Assembly: GCF_016786255.1 (NCBI RefSeq)
Contig: NZ_JADMKT010000077.1
Location: 124,001-188,000 of the forward strand
DNA: 64,000 bases
DNA from: Robertkochia sediminum
GTDB taxonomy: Bacteria > Bacteroidota > Bacteroidia > Flavobacteriales > Flavobacteriaceae
Direction of reading: 5' to 3'
Position numbers and translations under genes: made by a program. The notes beneath the pieces were generated by a model. It was not told the origin of the DNA. It saw only the letters and a program-made list of their open reading frames with translations, and ran no database searches. Of this stretch, positions 18,029 to 27,343 are shown piece by piece (position 1 is the first letter of the stretch; each line of letters begins with the position of its first letter).

Positions 18029-18345
18029 CGTACAAACGTAAGGATAAAATGAAAGGCTTAATGTTAAAGAAATTAAAATATGAGACGACCATACAGCAAT
18101 TTGAGGCTTAAATGGCTGAAATTGAGGTTGTTTTTTTTGGTTATCTTAATTTTAAGGTGATTTCTGTCATTTTTTTTACAGGAGGCAGGTGGTAAATTAG
18201 GAAGGCACATTTTTCTGAGAAAAGTTATTGTCCGGATCGCAGGGGGAGGCCATGATCTGAAATGAAGAATGTGAAAAAATGCCTTAGCGCATTTCCGGGC
18301 ATGAAGGAGATGAAGGAGAACATAACCATATAAAAACTTTACAAG
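18029..18345. other. Intergenic region between divergent genes
   Basis: The stretch is AT-rich and contains the control regions of the minus-strand Cys-rich gene and the plus-strand coiled-coil gene. A minus-strand open frame across it (18073-18402) has low complexity and overlaps the coding start at 18346, so it is not called. No repeat or RNA gene is apparent. Confidence 0.5.
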
Positions 18346-18783
18346 ATGAATACAGAAAATAAACCAACGGTAATGGAGCTGCAGCGGGCGCAGGTTTTTC
18401 ACCGCGATGCCGAAGACTGGCTTTCTGAAATTGATTTTATGGAAGATGAAATGGCCTTTTTCGGAGAATTACTTAAGAATTACTTTATGGCCCTGGCCGA
18501 AAAGGACTGGGATGAAGAAAAGGTCCTGATCAAACACAGGAGAATGATCACTACTGAGATCGAATTGATGCGACAACGCATTAACGAGCATCACGGCCAT
18601 TTGACCACCCTGATCGATCAAGCCCATCCCGAAAGCCAGGAAAGAGCCCTGGAGGCAGAACACTACGAGGTAGCTACCGGATTTAAGGAACTTCGTAAAG
18701 AGTTTAACAGGTATAAGAAGGACCTTTTTACCAATGTAGGTGAGGTCCTGAAAGAAAAAAAGCAGAAAAGGTTAACCCACTAA
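18346..18783 (+). CDS. Hypothetical coiled-coil protein
   Basis: The 145-residue protein is hydrophilic, charged and nearly all helical, with long stretches suited to coiled coils (residues 25-75 and 100-140). It has no signal peptide and no domain I recognise. It precedes the sensor kinase by 168 bases on the same strand, so a link to that signalling pair is possible. The ATG at 18346 is preceded by a purine-poor leader (CTTTACAAG). Confidence 0.7.
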   Translation: MNTENKPTVMELQRAQVFHRDAEDWLSEIDFMEDEMAFFGELLKNYFMALAEKDWDEEKVLIKHRRMITTEIELMRQRINEHHGHLTTLIDQAHPESQERALEAEHYEVATGFKELRKEFNRYKKDLFTNVGEVLKEKKQKRLTH

Positions 18784-18951
18784 TACCCCTATATGGTATC
18801 AGGGTAACTGAACAGGAACCAAATGGATCATGAATGAGAATTCTGAGTGATCGGAATTCAGGCTTTGGGAAAATGGCATCCATTTGGTTCCCATCCTGAA
18901 CAGGCAGATTCTGCTGCTCCAGGTTTTAGATCAAATAACTGCATCTACATT

Positions 18952-20187
18952 ATGTCGGCATCTTCATCATATGAACAACTATTCGAGATCTTCACCACCA
19001 CCATTTCTGAGGGTATACTAGTAGTTGATAAGGATAGTCGGGTTATTGCTTTGAACAAACAGTTACTGGAGACCTTCGGATACGAGAGAGAAGATCTGGA
19101 AGGAAAGAGCTTTGAGGTATTGATCCCGGAGATGTACCGGGAACCGCATAAGGATCATTTTAAAGGCTACATCCACGATCACTCTAAACGGCGTATGGCC
19201 AGTGGAAGAATTCTTTATGGTAAACACAAGGATGGCGATAAGGTACCGATAGAGGTAGGGTTGACCCCGGTAAAGATCGAAGGTGAACTGTTCGTGGTCG
19301 CTTTGATCATCGATGTGACCAGAAAATACGAAACAGAAAAGTCTATTAAGAAACAGAATAAAGCACTGGAAGAAATGGTTATGGATCGTACAGAACAATT
19401 AAATAAGACCGTAGACCACCTTACCCGCGAATGTCAAAAGCGCGAGATCGCAGAAAATAAGGTGAGAGAAGCCCTTAAGAGAGAAAAGGAACTCAATGCC
19501 ATCAAGACCAGTTTTATGCAAATGGTGTCTCATGAATTCAAGACACCGCTAAGCGGCATTCTCACCTCGGCTATGCTTATAGAGAAATACAGCAATAGCG
19601 AACAGCAGGATAAGCGGTTGAAACACCTGGAAAGCATCAAGCGCAAGGTACAGCACCTTGACGCCCTTCTCAATGATTTCCTTGCAGTTGAACGCCTGGG
19701 ATCGGGAAGGGACAATTACCGCTTCTCTCAGTTTTGGCTCAATGACCTGATGGAAGAGGTGGCTGAAGAAACCGAACAACACCTTACCGAAGAGCAAACC
19801 CTGCTCAAGGAGTTCCCAACCGAAAGTATTAGCATGTACCAGGACAGGGTGGTGATCAACCTGATCTTGTCGAATGTGCTTAACAATGCTGTGAAATATT
19901 CCGGAGACACCGGAAATATCGTACTCAGAGCCGAAAGGCTGGCAGACCAGGGACTCATCAAGATCCAGGTAACCGATAATGGTATGGGCATACCACAGGA
20001 GGAACAACAGTATATTTTTTCGAGGTATTTCCGGGCTTCGAATGCCAAGAACATCCAGGGAACGGGTATCGGACTTAATATGTCTAAAAAACACCTGCAA
20101 AACCTGGGTGGTCATATTTTCTTTACCAGCCGCGAGGGTGAAGGCTCGGTATTTACCATCATGTTACCCGAAATTTTGCAACAATGA
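18952..20187 (+). CDS. PAS domain sensor histidine kinase
   Basis: Translation is best placed at the ATG at 18952; an open frame extends 105 bases further up but lacks PAS-like sequence. The 411-residue protein has a PAS domain (about 5-120, with a PAC-like region), a coiled linker, a HisKA domain with phospho-acceptor His194 in VSHEFKTP, and an HATPase domain with the N box (LNNAVKYSG), G1 (DNGMGIP) and G2 (GTGIGLN) motifs. No membrane span is visible, so it senses a cytoplasmic signal, as PAS kinases for redox or oxygen do. Its stop overlaps the response regulator start by four bases. Confidence 0.92.
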   Translation: MSASSSYEQLFEIFTTTISEGILVVDKDSRVIALNKQLLETFGYEREDLEGKSFEVLIPEMYREPHKDHFKGYIHDHSKRRMASGRILYGKHKDGDKVPIEVGLTPVKIEGELFVVALIIDVTRKYETEKSIKKQNKALEEMVMDRTEQLNKTVDHLTRECQKREIAENKVREALKREKELNAIKTSFMQMVSHEFKTPLSGILTSAMLIEKYSNSEQQDKRLKHLESIKRKVQHLDALLNDFLAVERLGSGRDNYRFSQFWLNDLMEEVAEETEQHLTEEQTLLKEFPTESISMYQDRVVINLILSNVLNNAVKYSGDTGNIVLRAERLADQGLIKIQVTDNGMGIPQEEQQYIFSRYFRASNAKNIQGTGIGLNMSKKHLQNLGGHIFFTSREGEGSVFTIMLPEILQQ

Positions 20188-21230
20188 AGAAAGTACTATT
20201 GATCGAAGACGATGAGCAGTTAAGAGAAAATATTGCCGAACTGCTGGACCTTTACAGTTATAAGGTATACACTGCTGCCGAAGGGGCAAGTGGAGTAGCC
20301 CTGGCGCAAAAGGTTCACCCCGATGTGATCGTATGCGACATTATGATGCCGGGTATGGATGGTTACGAGGTGCTTGAACGGTTGTCCCATCGTGGCGAAA
20401 CCAGCAAGATCCCTTTCATCTATATGTCGGCTAAGTCAGAAAGGGCAGATGTGCGTAAAGGGATGGACCTCGGGGCCGATGACTATATACCAAAGCCCTT
20501 TGAAGAGCAGGAGCTCATTAGTGCGATCGAGAACCGTATAGCGAGGGTGGCCATCCTCAAAAGAAGGGAAGAAGAAACCGGTACGAACACGAATATCCCT
20601 TTTATAGAGCACCTGGATGACCTCAAAAGCTGGTTTTATGACAATGGGGAGGTGCTGGAATTCGCGTCAAAAGCCTTTATATACAAGGAGGGGCACCATT
20701 CTAATTACGTTTTTCTGGTAAAAGAAGGGGTGGTGAAGACCATCACCATGGATGAATCCGGGCATGAGCTTATTAATAAGATCATTCGTGAAGGTGACTT
20801 TTTCGGGTATAATGTCCTTATGGAGAATACCCCGTACCAGGAATCGGCTATAGCCATTAAACCAACCAGTTTAATGGCGATCAATAAGGAGATGATGTCC
20901 AATATCCTGGTCAAGAATCATCACCTTACCATGGAGTTTATCGATATGCTATCTACCGATATTATTTCGTATAAAGAACGTTTACTGCAGATGGCCTACG
21001 GTAGTGTTCGTAAAAAAGCGGCGTCTTCGATTCTGCAATTTTTGCAACAGCTCGATCCTGCACCCCAGGAGGGCATCTATATTTCGCGCTCCGACCTGGC
21101 CAGTGTTGCAGGTATCGCCCCGGAGAGCTTTATCCGCGCCCTTACCGAATTTAAGAATGAAGGATTGATCTCTTCTAAAGGGCGTAATATCAAGGTGCTG
21201 GATGTTGAAGGACTCAAAAATATCTTATAA
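20184..21230 (+). CDS. Response regulator with CRP/FNR-type output (REC-cNMP-HTH)
   Basis: The 348-residue protein joins a receiver domain (1-120, phospho-acceptor Asp52 in VCDIMMPG, signalling Lys in PKPFEE) to a CRP-type sensor fold (about 145-260) and a C-terminal winged helix containing ISRSDLASVAGIAPESFIRAL. It is the partner of the PAS kinase, with which it shares an ATGA overlap. Such fusions occur in Bacteroidetes and are usually tied to respiration or low-oxygen control. No FNR cysteine set is apparent, so phosphorylation rather than an iron-sulfur cluster is the likely switch. Confidence 0.9.
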   Translation: MKKVLLIEDDEQLRENIAELLDLYSYKVYTAAEGASGVALAQKVHPDVIVCDIMMPGMDGYEVLERLSHRGETSKIPFIYMSAKSERADVRKGMDLGADDYIPKPFEEQELISAIENRIARVAILKRREEETGTNTNIPFIEHLDDLKSWFYDNGEVLEFASKAFIYKEGHHSNYVFLVKEGVVKTITMDESGHELINKIIREGDFFGYNVLMENTPYQESAIAIKPTSLMAINKEMMSNILVKNHHLTMEFIDMLSTDIISYKERLLQMAYGSVRKKAASSILQFLQQLDPAPQEGIYISRSDLASVAGIAPESFIRALTEFKNEGLISSKGRNIKVLDVEGLKNIL

Positions 21231-21319
21231 GACGACGATAAACGAAAATATGTTCACCCCCGTGGGAATGATCCTGTAAGTGCCTGAATTATCGTAACTT
21301 TAATTAAGACCTAAGCAGG

Positions 21320-22108
21320 ATGAACATGTTGAACTTTCCAGACATAAAGGATCGTGTACGCTCTTTTTTTGAGGAGGTAGGGAAACTTTCGCGTTTCGCA
21401 GGTCGTTTTTTTAGGGAAGGATTTCGCCGTCCTTTTGAGTGGAACGAATTTTTAAAACAATGTTATAACGTTGGTAACCGTTCCCTCACCCTGGTGATTC
21501 TTACCGGATTTATTATCGGAATGGTATTCACCATTCAATCCAGACCAACCCTTATTGAATTTGGAGCAGAATCCTGGCTTCCTTCCATGGTTGGCCTGAC
21601 CATTGTAAGAGAGGTGGGACCGGTATTAATAGCTTTGATCTGCGCCGGACGCGTAGGCTCAGGGATCGGAGCCGAGTTGGGCTCTATGCGGGTTACCGAA
21701 CAGATCGATGCCATGGAGGTTTCGGGGACCAACCCTTTTAAGTTTCTGGTGGTCACCCGCATCTTTGCCTGCGTATTTATGCTGCCTCTGTTGGTCCTGA
21801 TCGGTGATGCCTTTGCCCTTTATGGTTCCTACTTGGTAGAAAATATCAAAGGCGATGTGTCTTATCAGCTCTTTTTTAATAATGTATTCGGTAACCTGGC
21901 CTTTGGCGATCTGATGCCTGCGACCATCAAGTCGTTCTTCTTTGGCTTTGCCATTGGTCTGGTAGGTTGTTACAAGGGCTATCACTGCACGAAAGGTACC
22001 GTTGGGGTAGGCGTAGCAGCAAATACAGCCGTCGTGGTCTCTTCCTTATTGGTTTTTATTATTGACTTTATGGCGGTGATCGTAGCCGATATCTTTTACG
22101 AATTATGA
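21320..22108 (+). CDS. MlaE family ABC transporter permease
   Basis: The 262-residue inner membrane protein has the MlaE/YrbE signature: an early amphipathic region, about five or six spans, and the conserved GxVGSGIGAELGSMRVTEQIDA stretch in the middle. It is the permease for an MCE-type lipid transporter between the inner and outer membranes. The stop overlaps the start of the ATPase gene by four bases, and the MCE gene follows, so the three form one operon. Confidence 0.92.
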   Translation: MNMLNFPDIKDRVRSFFEEVGKLSRFAGRFFREGFRRPFEWNEFLKQCYNVGNRSLTLVILTGFIIGMVFTIQSRPTLIEFGAESWLPSMVGLTIVREVGPVLIALICAGRVGSGIGAELGSMRVTEQIDAMEVSGTNPFKFLVVTRIFACVFMLPLLVLIGDAFALYGSYLVENIKGDVSYQLFFNNVFGNLAFGDLMPATIKSFFFGFAIGLVGCYKGYHCTKGTVGVGVAANTAVVVSSLLVFIIDFMAVIVADIFYEL

Positions 22109-22887
22109 AAACAGAACAGCACATAGCATCAAACCACACATCAGAAAGGCAGCGTTCTGAAGGGGTCCTTGAGATAAAGAACCTCCGGAAAAGTTTTGGG
22201 GAGAATAAGGTGCTCAATGGCTTTTCGATGAACCTTTACCAGGGGGAGAACCTAGTGGTTATGGGGCGTTCGGGATCCGGAAAGTCGGTGATGATCAAGT
22301 GTGTGGTGGGATTAATGCAACCCGATAGTGGTAGTATCAAGATCCTCGGGAACGAGTTGACTAATCTGGACCGAACTGCATTGGACAAGCTCCGGGCGGA
22401 GGTCGGATTTTTATTTCAGGGTAGTGCGCTCTACGATTCCATGACCGTGAGAGAAAATCTGGAATTTCCACTGCGCCGGCATACAGACCGTTTCGGAGCC
22501 GATATGGATACCGAAGCCCTGATCGTAGAGGCATTAGAAAGTGTGAACCTGGCGCATACCCTGGATCTTTTACCTAACGAACTCTCAGGAGGGATGCAAC
22601 GAAGGGTAGCCCTGGCCCGGGCCTTGATCCTGAAACCGAGGATCATGCTTTATGACGAACCTACCAGCGGACTCGACCCTATAACGTCCAAAGAGATCAT
22701 TAAACTCATGCAGGCGGTCCAGGAGAAATACCAAACCTCTTCACTTATCATCACCCATGATGTAGATTGTGCAAGAGTGATCTCCAACCGGATGATCCTG
22801 TTGGTTGATGGATTGAATTACGCCGAAGGAACCTTTGCAGAGCTCTCGCGTTCTGCGGACCCTAAGGTGCAGGCATTTTTTAAATAA
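22105..22887 (+). CDS. MlaF-like ABC transporter ATP-binding protein
   Basis: The 260-residue ATPase has Walker A (GRSGSGKS), a Q loop (LFQGSALYDS), the signature LSGGMQRR and Walker B (IMLYDEPTSGLDP), followed by the H loop THD. The LSGGMQRRVALARA form and the GSALYDSMTV region are typical of MlaF. It powers the MlaE permease. The N-terminus has about 20 extra polar residues before the first strand. Confidence 0.92.
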   Translation: MKTEQHIASNHTSERQRSEGVLEIKNLRKSFGENKVLNGFSMNLYQGENLVVMGRSGSGKSVMIKCVVGLMQPDSGSIKILGNELTNLDRTALDKLRAEVGFLFQGSALYDSMTVRENLEFPLRRHTDRFGADMDTEALIVEALESVNLAHTLDLLPNELSGGMQRRVALARALILKPRIMLYDEPTSGLDPITSKEIIKLMQAVQEKYQTSSLIITHDVDCARVISNRMILLVDGLNYAEGTFAELSRSADPKVQAFFK

Positions 22888-22895
22888 TTACGCTT

Positions 22896-23867
22896 ATGAG
22901 ATCAAATAGCGCAAGAAATATGCGATTAGGAATTTTTGTGGTTGCAGGGATGTTAATCTTTGTAGTGGCGGCATACCTTATTGGGAACGATCAAAATTTG
23001 TTTCAGGATACCTTTCGCCTCAATACCCGTTTTCGCAATGTAAGCGGACTCCAGACCGGGAATAATGTGCGGTTTTCCGGAATTCATGTGGGTACGGTAA
23101 GGGAGATCGAAATGATCAACGATACCACCATAGTGGTAGGCATGGTCATTGAAAGCAAGGTGCAAAAGTTTATCAGGACCAACGCCATGGCATCCATAGG
23201 CTCTGATGGTCTTGTGGGAAGCAGGGTAATGAATATTGTTCCCGGAACAGGCGATGCTCCGGTGGTTACCTCGGGAGATTTTATCGCAGGAGATACCAAG
23301 CAGGGTACCGACCAGATGATGGCTACCCTCGGCAATACCAGTGATAATATTTCTATGCTGTCTTCACGCCTGTTACAGATCGCCGATGACATCAATACAG
23401 GAAAGGGCACCCTGGGATTGCTCGTAAACGACAGTACCATGGCTGCCGATCTGCGTACAGCCATTAACAACCTCAAGACAACATCGGCTAAGGTCTCGGC
23501 AAGTATGACCGATATCAATAAGGTAACAGCAGGCCTGGATCGGGGAGAGGGCTTGGCTTATGCCATTCTGAAGGATACTGTCCTGGCTGGAAAATTCAGA
23601 AGTACCCTTGATGATCTCCAGGCTTCAGGCGATCATATACGGGAGGTAAGTGCTTCCCTGAATGAGATCACCGATAAACTGAATAGGGAAGAGGGTGCTT
23701 TGCATTACCTGACCTCCGATGAAGAGGCGATGAGCACATTAAAGGCGATCCTTGAAAATATAGAGCAGGGTACCGATAAGTTCGATGAGAACATGAAGGC
23801 CATGAGAGAACACTTTCTGTTTCGGGGGTATTTCAGAAAATTAGAGAAACAGCAGGAAAAACAATAA
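22896..23867 (+). CDS. MlaD/MCE family lipid transport protein
   Basis: The 323-residue protein has one N-terminal membrane span (IFVVAGMLIFVVAAYLIG) and one MCE domain (about 35-115, with GLQTGNNVRFSGIHVG). A long helical C-terminal part rich in hydrophilic coiled-coil heptads follows. It would be anchored in the inner membrane with the MCE ring in the periplasm, moving lipids with the two genes before it. The start is eight bases after the ATPase stop. Confidence 0.9.
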   Translation: MRSNSARNMRLGIFVVAGMLIFVVAAYLIGNDQNLFQDTFRLNTRFRNVSGLQTGNNVRFSGIHVGTVREIEMINDTTIVVGMVIESKVQKFIRTNAMASIGSDGLVGSRVMNIVPGTGDAPVVTSGDFIAGDTKQGTDQMMATLGNTSDNISMLSSRLLQIADDINTGKGTLGLLVNDSTMAADLRTAINNLKTTSAKVSASMTDINKVTAGLDRGEGLAYAILKDTVLAGKFRSTLDDLQASGDHIREVSASLNEITDKLNREEGALHYLTSDEEAMSTLKAILENIEQGTDKFDENMKAMREHFLFRGYFRKLEKQQEKQ

Positions 23868-23873
23868 ATAGAA

Positions 23874-23903
23874 AAGGCCGGACATCGCGTCCGGCCTTTT
23901 TAT
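23874..23903. terminator. Bidirectional terminator between the Mla operon and the convergent gene
   Basis: AAAGGCCGGAC and GTCCGGCCTTT make an 11-bp stem with a five-base loop, with A and T tracts on the two sides. Confidence 0.9.
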
Positions 23904-23928
23904 GTTTTAGCGTTAGAGATCTCAAGGC

Positions 23929-24705
23929 TTAACGTCCTTTTTTGATCTCTTCTCTTAACCACAGGTAATAGTGATCAAATCTTGGGTGTAACTTTATGTA
24001 AGTAACATCGGCCTCAGCCATTTTACCGATCGCTTCGATACGATCTGGCCCTACATTGTGTACATTAATGAGATGGTCTGCAACTACCGCGGCTTTATTG
24101 GCAGCGTTCGCCCAGCTCTTGTTGCTTATGCTTTGAACAGTAACTGCCAGGGTATCGTATTTATTTATGGTGGCCGCAAGTCGGTTCATAAAGTCTTTGG
24201 CATTGTCGCTCATGCCTAATTGGTTCGAAGCCGTAGTGAAACTGGTCGTATTGTTGAGAATGATCATAACAGCTCCACCTTCTACGCCTATCTGCGCATC
24301 TTCTCCCAGGGTACGCTTGAGATCGGTTAGTACCAGGTACGAAAGCGAATCGTGGGCGCTAAAACTGTCATTGATCTGCTTGAGCTGGGCTTCGCGTTTT
24401 TGCAGTGTTTCCAGAGTTCTGGAAATATTGCTGGTCTTTTCTGTGGAAGCCATGATAAATTTGTTCAGGTTTTCCAAAAGCCCCTCATTCGTTTGCTTCA
24501 GTTGCTCATTCTGTTCTGCTATGGTATTGGCCTTGGTTTCGGCAGTTCTCAATTCACGTTGTGTCGTTACCAATTCGGTTTCGAGGGAATCGACAGTTCC
24601 GTTGAGCATATTCACCGTTTCGATGAGTTCACTTCTTCTTTGAGAGAAGGCCTGGGTAGTAAAGAGGATAGCCAGTAGGGCGGGTAGAATTATTCGCATA
24701 GTCAA
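23929..24705 (-). CDS. Exported coiled-coil protein with a C-terminal OmpA-like part
   Basis: The 258-residue protein has a signal peptide (ending near FSQ), a long coiled coil (about 25-115), and a C-terminal domain of about 130 residues with a beta-alpha pattern like OmpA/MotB proteins (SYLVLTDLKRTLG, VMIILNNTTSF, VVADHLINVHNVGPDRIEAIG). The peptidoglycan-binding residues are not clearly conserved. It probably sits in the periplasm or outer membrane and helps envelope organisation. It is convergent with the Mla operon. Confidence 0.7.
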   Translation of the reverse strand: MTMRIILPALLAILFTTQAFSQRRSELIETVNMLNGTVDSLETELVTTQRELRTAETKANTIAEQNEQLKQTNEGLLENLNKFIMASTEKTSNISRTLETLQKREAQLKQINDSFSAHDSLSYLVLTDLKRTLGEDAQIGVEGGAVMIILNNTTSFTTASNQLGMSDNAKDFMNRLAATINKYDTLAVTVQSISNKSWANAANKAAVVADHLINVHNVGPDRIEAIGKMAEADVTYIKLHPRFDHYYLWLREEIKKGR

Positions 24706-24782
24706 AAAGACAGAATTTTAGTTAATGTCCGCAAGATATTAAATTTTTACGCCGATTCAACAATACTGTGGCCTGCCGTTTA

Positions 24783-25655
24783 TCAGTGACCTTTTTTAAA
24801 GAGCTTTTTGACCAGGCTAACTACCACAAGAACAAGGATCCCTGCGACCAGTCCGGTTAAAAATTCCCCCAGTAATGAAGGTAAGCTGTGCACCAGATGG
24901 TGTATCTTTTCAATATTATGAACAAAGATCCCGCCAGATACCAGTAACAAGGCTATGGTACCGATCACACCTAATGACTTGATCACCCAGGGCAAAGCAT
25001 TCACCAGCACCTTTCCCACCTTATCGGTAAAGGTATCGTCTTCGCCATTAAAATTAATGAACCGGTATCCCAGGTCGTCCATACGCACGATCATGGCCAC
25101 GATGCCATAGACCCCAACGGTGGCTACCAGGGCTATGAGGGTCACTACGCCCACCTGTACCGTTAAGGATTCCTGCATCACCGTACCCAGGGCTATGATC
25201 ACGATCTCTACCGAGAGAATGAAATCGGTGATGATCGCAGAACGTATTTTTTCTTTCTCCTTCACCAGGATATTGGCCTTGTCCAGGTTTTCGAATTCGT
25301 TTGTTTCTTCCTTGTGTTCGCGGTGAAAAAAATATTCGTAGATCTTTTCGGCACCCTCATAGGCCAGGTATAAACCGCCGATAATAAGAATAACCGTAAT
25401 GACCTTTGGGGCGTAGGCACTTAGCAGGAATGCGATGGGTAATATAATAGCTTTATTGAGCAAGGAGCCCTTGGTGATCTCCCAAAGAACGGGAAGTTCC
25501 CTGGACGATAAGAATCCCGACGCCTTCTCTGCATTAACAGCGAGATCGTCGCCTAGGATCCCTGCAGTTTTTTTTCCTGCTACCTTGGTCATGGCCGCTA
25601 CATCGTCCATGATGGCAGCAATATCATCCAATAGGGCAAAAAAACCTGAAGCCAT
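24783..25655 (-). CDS. DUF808 family inner membrane protein (YedI-like)
   Basis: The 290-residue protein starts MASGFFALLDDIAAIMDDVAAM, continues with KVAGKKTAGILGDDLAVNAE, and contains several membrane spans. These are the marks of DUF808 (E. coli YedI). The family has no proven function. It stands alone, and the 147 bases upstream hold only its control region. Confidence 0.9.
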   Translation of the reverse strand: MASGFFALLDDIAAIMDDVAAMTKVAGKKTAGILGDDLAVNAEKASGFLSSRELPVLWEITKGSLLNKAIILPIAFLLSAYAPKVITVILIIGGLYLAYEGAEKIYEYFFHREHKEETNEFENLDKANILVKEKEKIRSAIITDFILSVEIVIIALGTVMQESLTVQVGVVTLIALVATVGVYGIVAMIVRMDDLGYRFINFNGEDDTFTDKVGKVLVNALPWVIKSLGVIGTIALLLVSGGIFVHNIEKIHHLVHSLPSLLGEFLTGLVAGILVLVVVSLVKKLFKKGH

Positions 25656-25802
25656 AAATCTAGTTTTGTAAAAGGTTAGGATTAAAACGTGATGCTGAAT
25701 TTACTATTATTTTAGCAAATCTTACAAAATGCGGGGTAAAGTATTCGTGCCTTAGTAGCAAGGTGCCTGCCTTCGCTAAAGCTCCGGACCTTTGATCTGC
25801 TC

Positions 25803-26675
25803 CTACAGCGGAATAATGATCGGATTAAACGCCTTTGTGGCTACGACTACGCGAGCACCCTTTTTTAGGTTCACCACTTCGTCTTCGCTGGCGATCACCC
25901 TTACAATATCGCGGTTGATCAGAATGCTCACCACATAGATCAATTCCTGTTTGTCGATGCGTAGAATTTCTCCGGTAAATTGAAATTTTCCGCTCACCTG
26001 ATGATGGGAGAATATACTTATCGGACTCCCGTGGGCAACCACCTTGCCGTCTTCTAATTTAACCACCCGGTCTGATAATTTATGGATCTCGCCGATGTCA
26101 TGTGTTACCAGGATGGTGGTGAGGTCGTATTTTTTATGAAGCGCGAGTAAATGATCCTGAAGGGTAGAGCGTGTTTCGGCATCCAGGGCAGAAAGCGGTT
26201 CGTCCAGCAGTAATATATCCGGCTGTTGCACCACCGCCCTGGCCAGGGCTACGCGTTGTTTTTGACCTCCGGAGAGGGTGTCGGGTAGTCGATCCATCAG
26301 GGGATCTAAATGGGTGAGGGCGGTGAGTTCTTTTATTATTGAAGGGTCGGAATGCCTGGGCAAGGCGAATTCGAGATTCTTTTTAACCGTTAGATGAGGG
26401 AACAAGGCCGCATCCTGGAACACATACCCTATCTTTCGATCTTGTGGTGGGGTCATATGTCCGGTGTCCGAATCGAACCATTTATAGCCTTCAACGGTAA
26501 TCGTGCCGCGATCTGGTTTTAAAAGACCGGCGAGCATTCTAAGGGTAGAGGTCTTACCGGAGCCCGATGGCCCGTAAAGAGAGATGAATTCGCCTCTCCC
26601 GATCTCCAGCTCGAGCTGGAGGTTTATATTGCCGGAAGGCGATCTAAGGGTTTTATGTGCATGGAGGGCGATCAT
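25803..26675 (-). CDS. modC: Molybdate ABC transporter ATP-binding protein ModC
   Basis: The 290-residue ATPase has Walker A (GPSGSGKT), signature LSGGQKQR, Walker B (ILLLDEPLSALD) and the H loop VTHD. A C-terminal extension of about 65 residues is a Mop/TOBE-type domain (VVSILINRDIVRVIAS). It energises uptake of molybdate or tungstate. It is the last gene of the mod operon and overlaps modB by four bases. Confidence 0.9.
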   Translation of the reverse strand: MIALHAHKTLRSPSGNINLQLELEIGRGEFISLYGPSGSGKTSTLRMLAGLLKPDRGTITVEGYKWFDSDTGHMTPPQDRKIGYVFQDAALFPHLTVKKNLEFALPRHSDPSIIKELTALTHLDPLMDRLPDTLSGGQKQRVALARAVVQQPDILLLDEPLSALDAETRSTLQDHLLALHKKYDLTTILVTHDIGEIHKLSDRVVKLEDGKVVAHGSPISIFSHHQVSGKFQFTGEILRIDKQELIYVVSILINRDIVRVIASEDEVVNLKKGARVVVATKAFNPIIIPL

Positions 26676-27343
26676 TTCCAGAATCGTTTTAGGTAGCCAC
26701 CGTTAATGAGGTATACCAGCAAGAGGATCACAAAGGTGATCACGAAGAGGATCATTGAATACACATTGGCAGCACCGTAGTTCATGATCTCTACTTCTTC
26801 ATAGATCGCGATGGAGGCCACACGTGTTTTTCCGGGGATATTCCCTCCGATCATCAGAACTACCCCGAACTCACCTACGGTATGGGCAAAGGCCAGAACG
26901 ATGGCGCTGAGCATGGAAGGCCTGATATTGGGTAGTAATACCTTGAAAAGGGTATTCTGTTTTGATCTTCCCATAAGGTAGGCCGATTCCCTAAGGGAGG
27001 GTGGTGTTGCGGCAAGTCCCGACCTTATAGGATGTACCATGAACGGCAAACTGTAGATCATAGAGGCCAGAACAAGGCCGGAAAAGGAAAAGACCAGGCG
27101 CAGTCCCAGCCATTCATTGAGCCAGTTTCCAAAAGCGTTATTTGGGCTGAAAGCCAGCAGGAAATAGAAGCCCAAAACGGTGGGAGGCAACACCAGGGGC
27201 ATGCTTACTAGGGTTTCTACCACCGGTTTTATCCGCGACTTGCCAAAAGCCAGCCAATTGGCAAGCGGAATGGCAACTATGAGTAAGAGCAAGGTCGTTA
27301 CCAGGGCGAGTTTAAAAGTGAGTAAGAGGGGATCCCAATTCAT
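26672..27343 (-). CDS. modB: Molybdate ABC transporter permease ModB
   Basis: The 223-residue protein has five predicted spans and the EAA-like loop GRSKQNTLFKVLLPNIRPS. The family-typical PLVLPPTVLGFYFLLAF and HTVGEFGVVLMIGGNIPGKT are visible. It forms the inner membrane channel for molybdate. It overlaps its neighbours by four bases on each side. Confidence 0.93.
   Translation of the reverse strand: MNWDPLLLTFKLALVTTLLLLIVAIPLANWLAFGKSRIKPVVETLVSMPLVLPPTVLGFYFLLAFSPNNAFGNWLNEWLGLRLVFSFSGLVLASMIYSLPFMVHPIRSGLAATPPSLRESAYLMGRSKQNTLFKVLLPNIRPSMLSAIVLAFAHTVGEFGVVLMIGGNIPGKTRVASIAIYEEVEIMNYGAANVYSMILFVITFVILLLVYLINGGYLKRFWK

Noticed and set aside
18073-18402. 109-codon minus-strand frame between divergent genes
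   Set aside because: It overlaps the better supported start at 18346 and has low-complexity, cysteine- and lysine-rich sequence with no family features.
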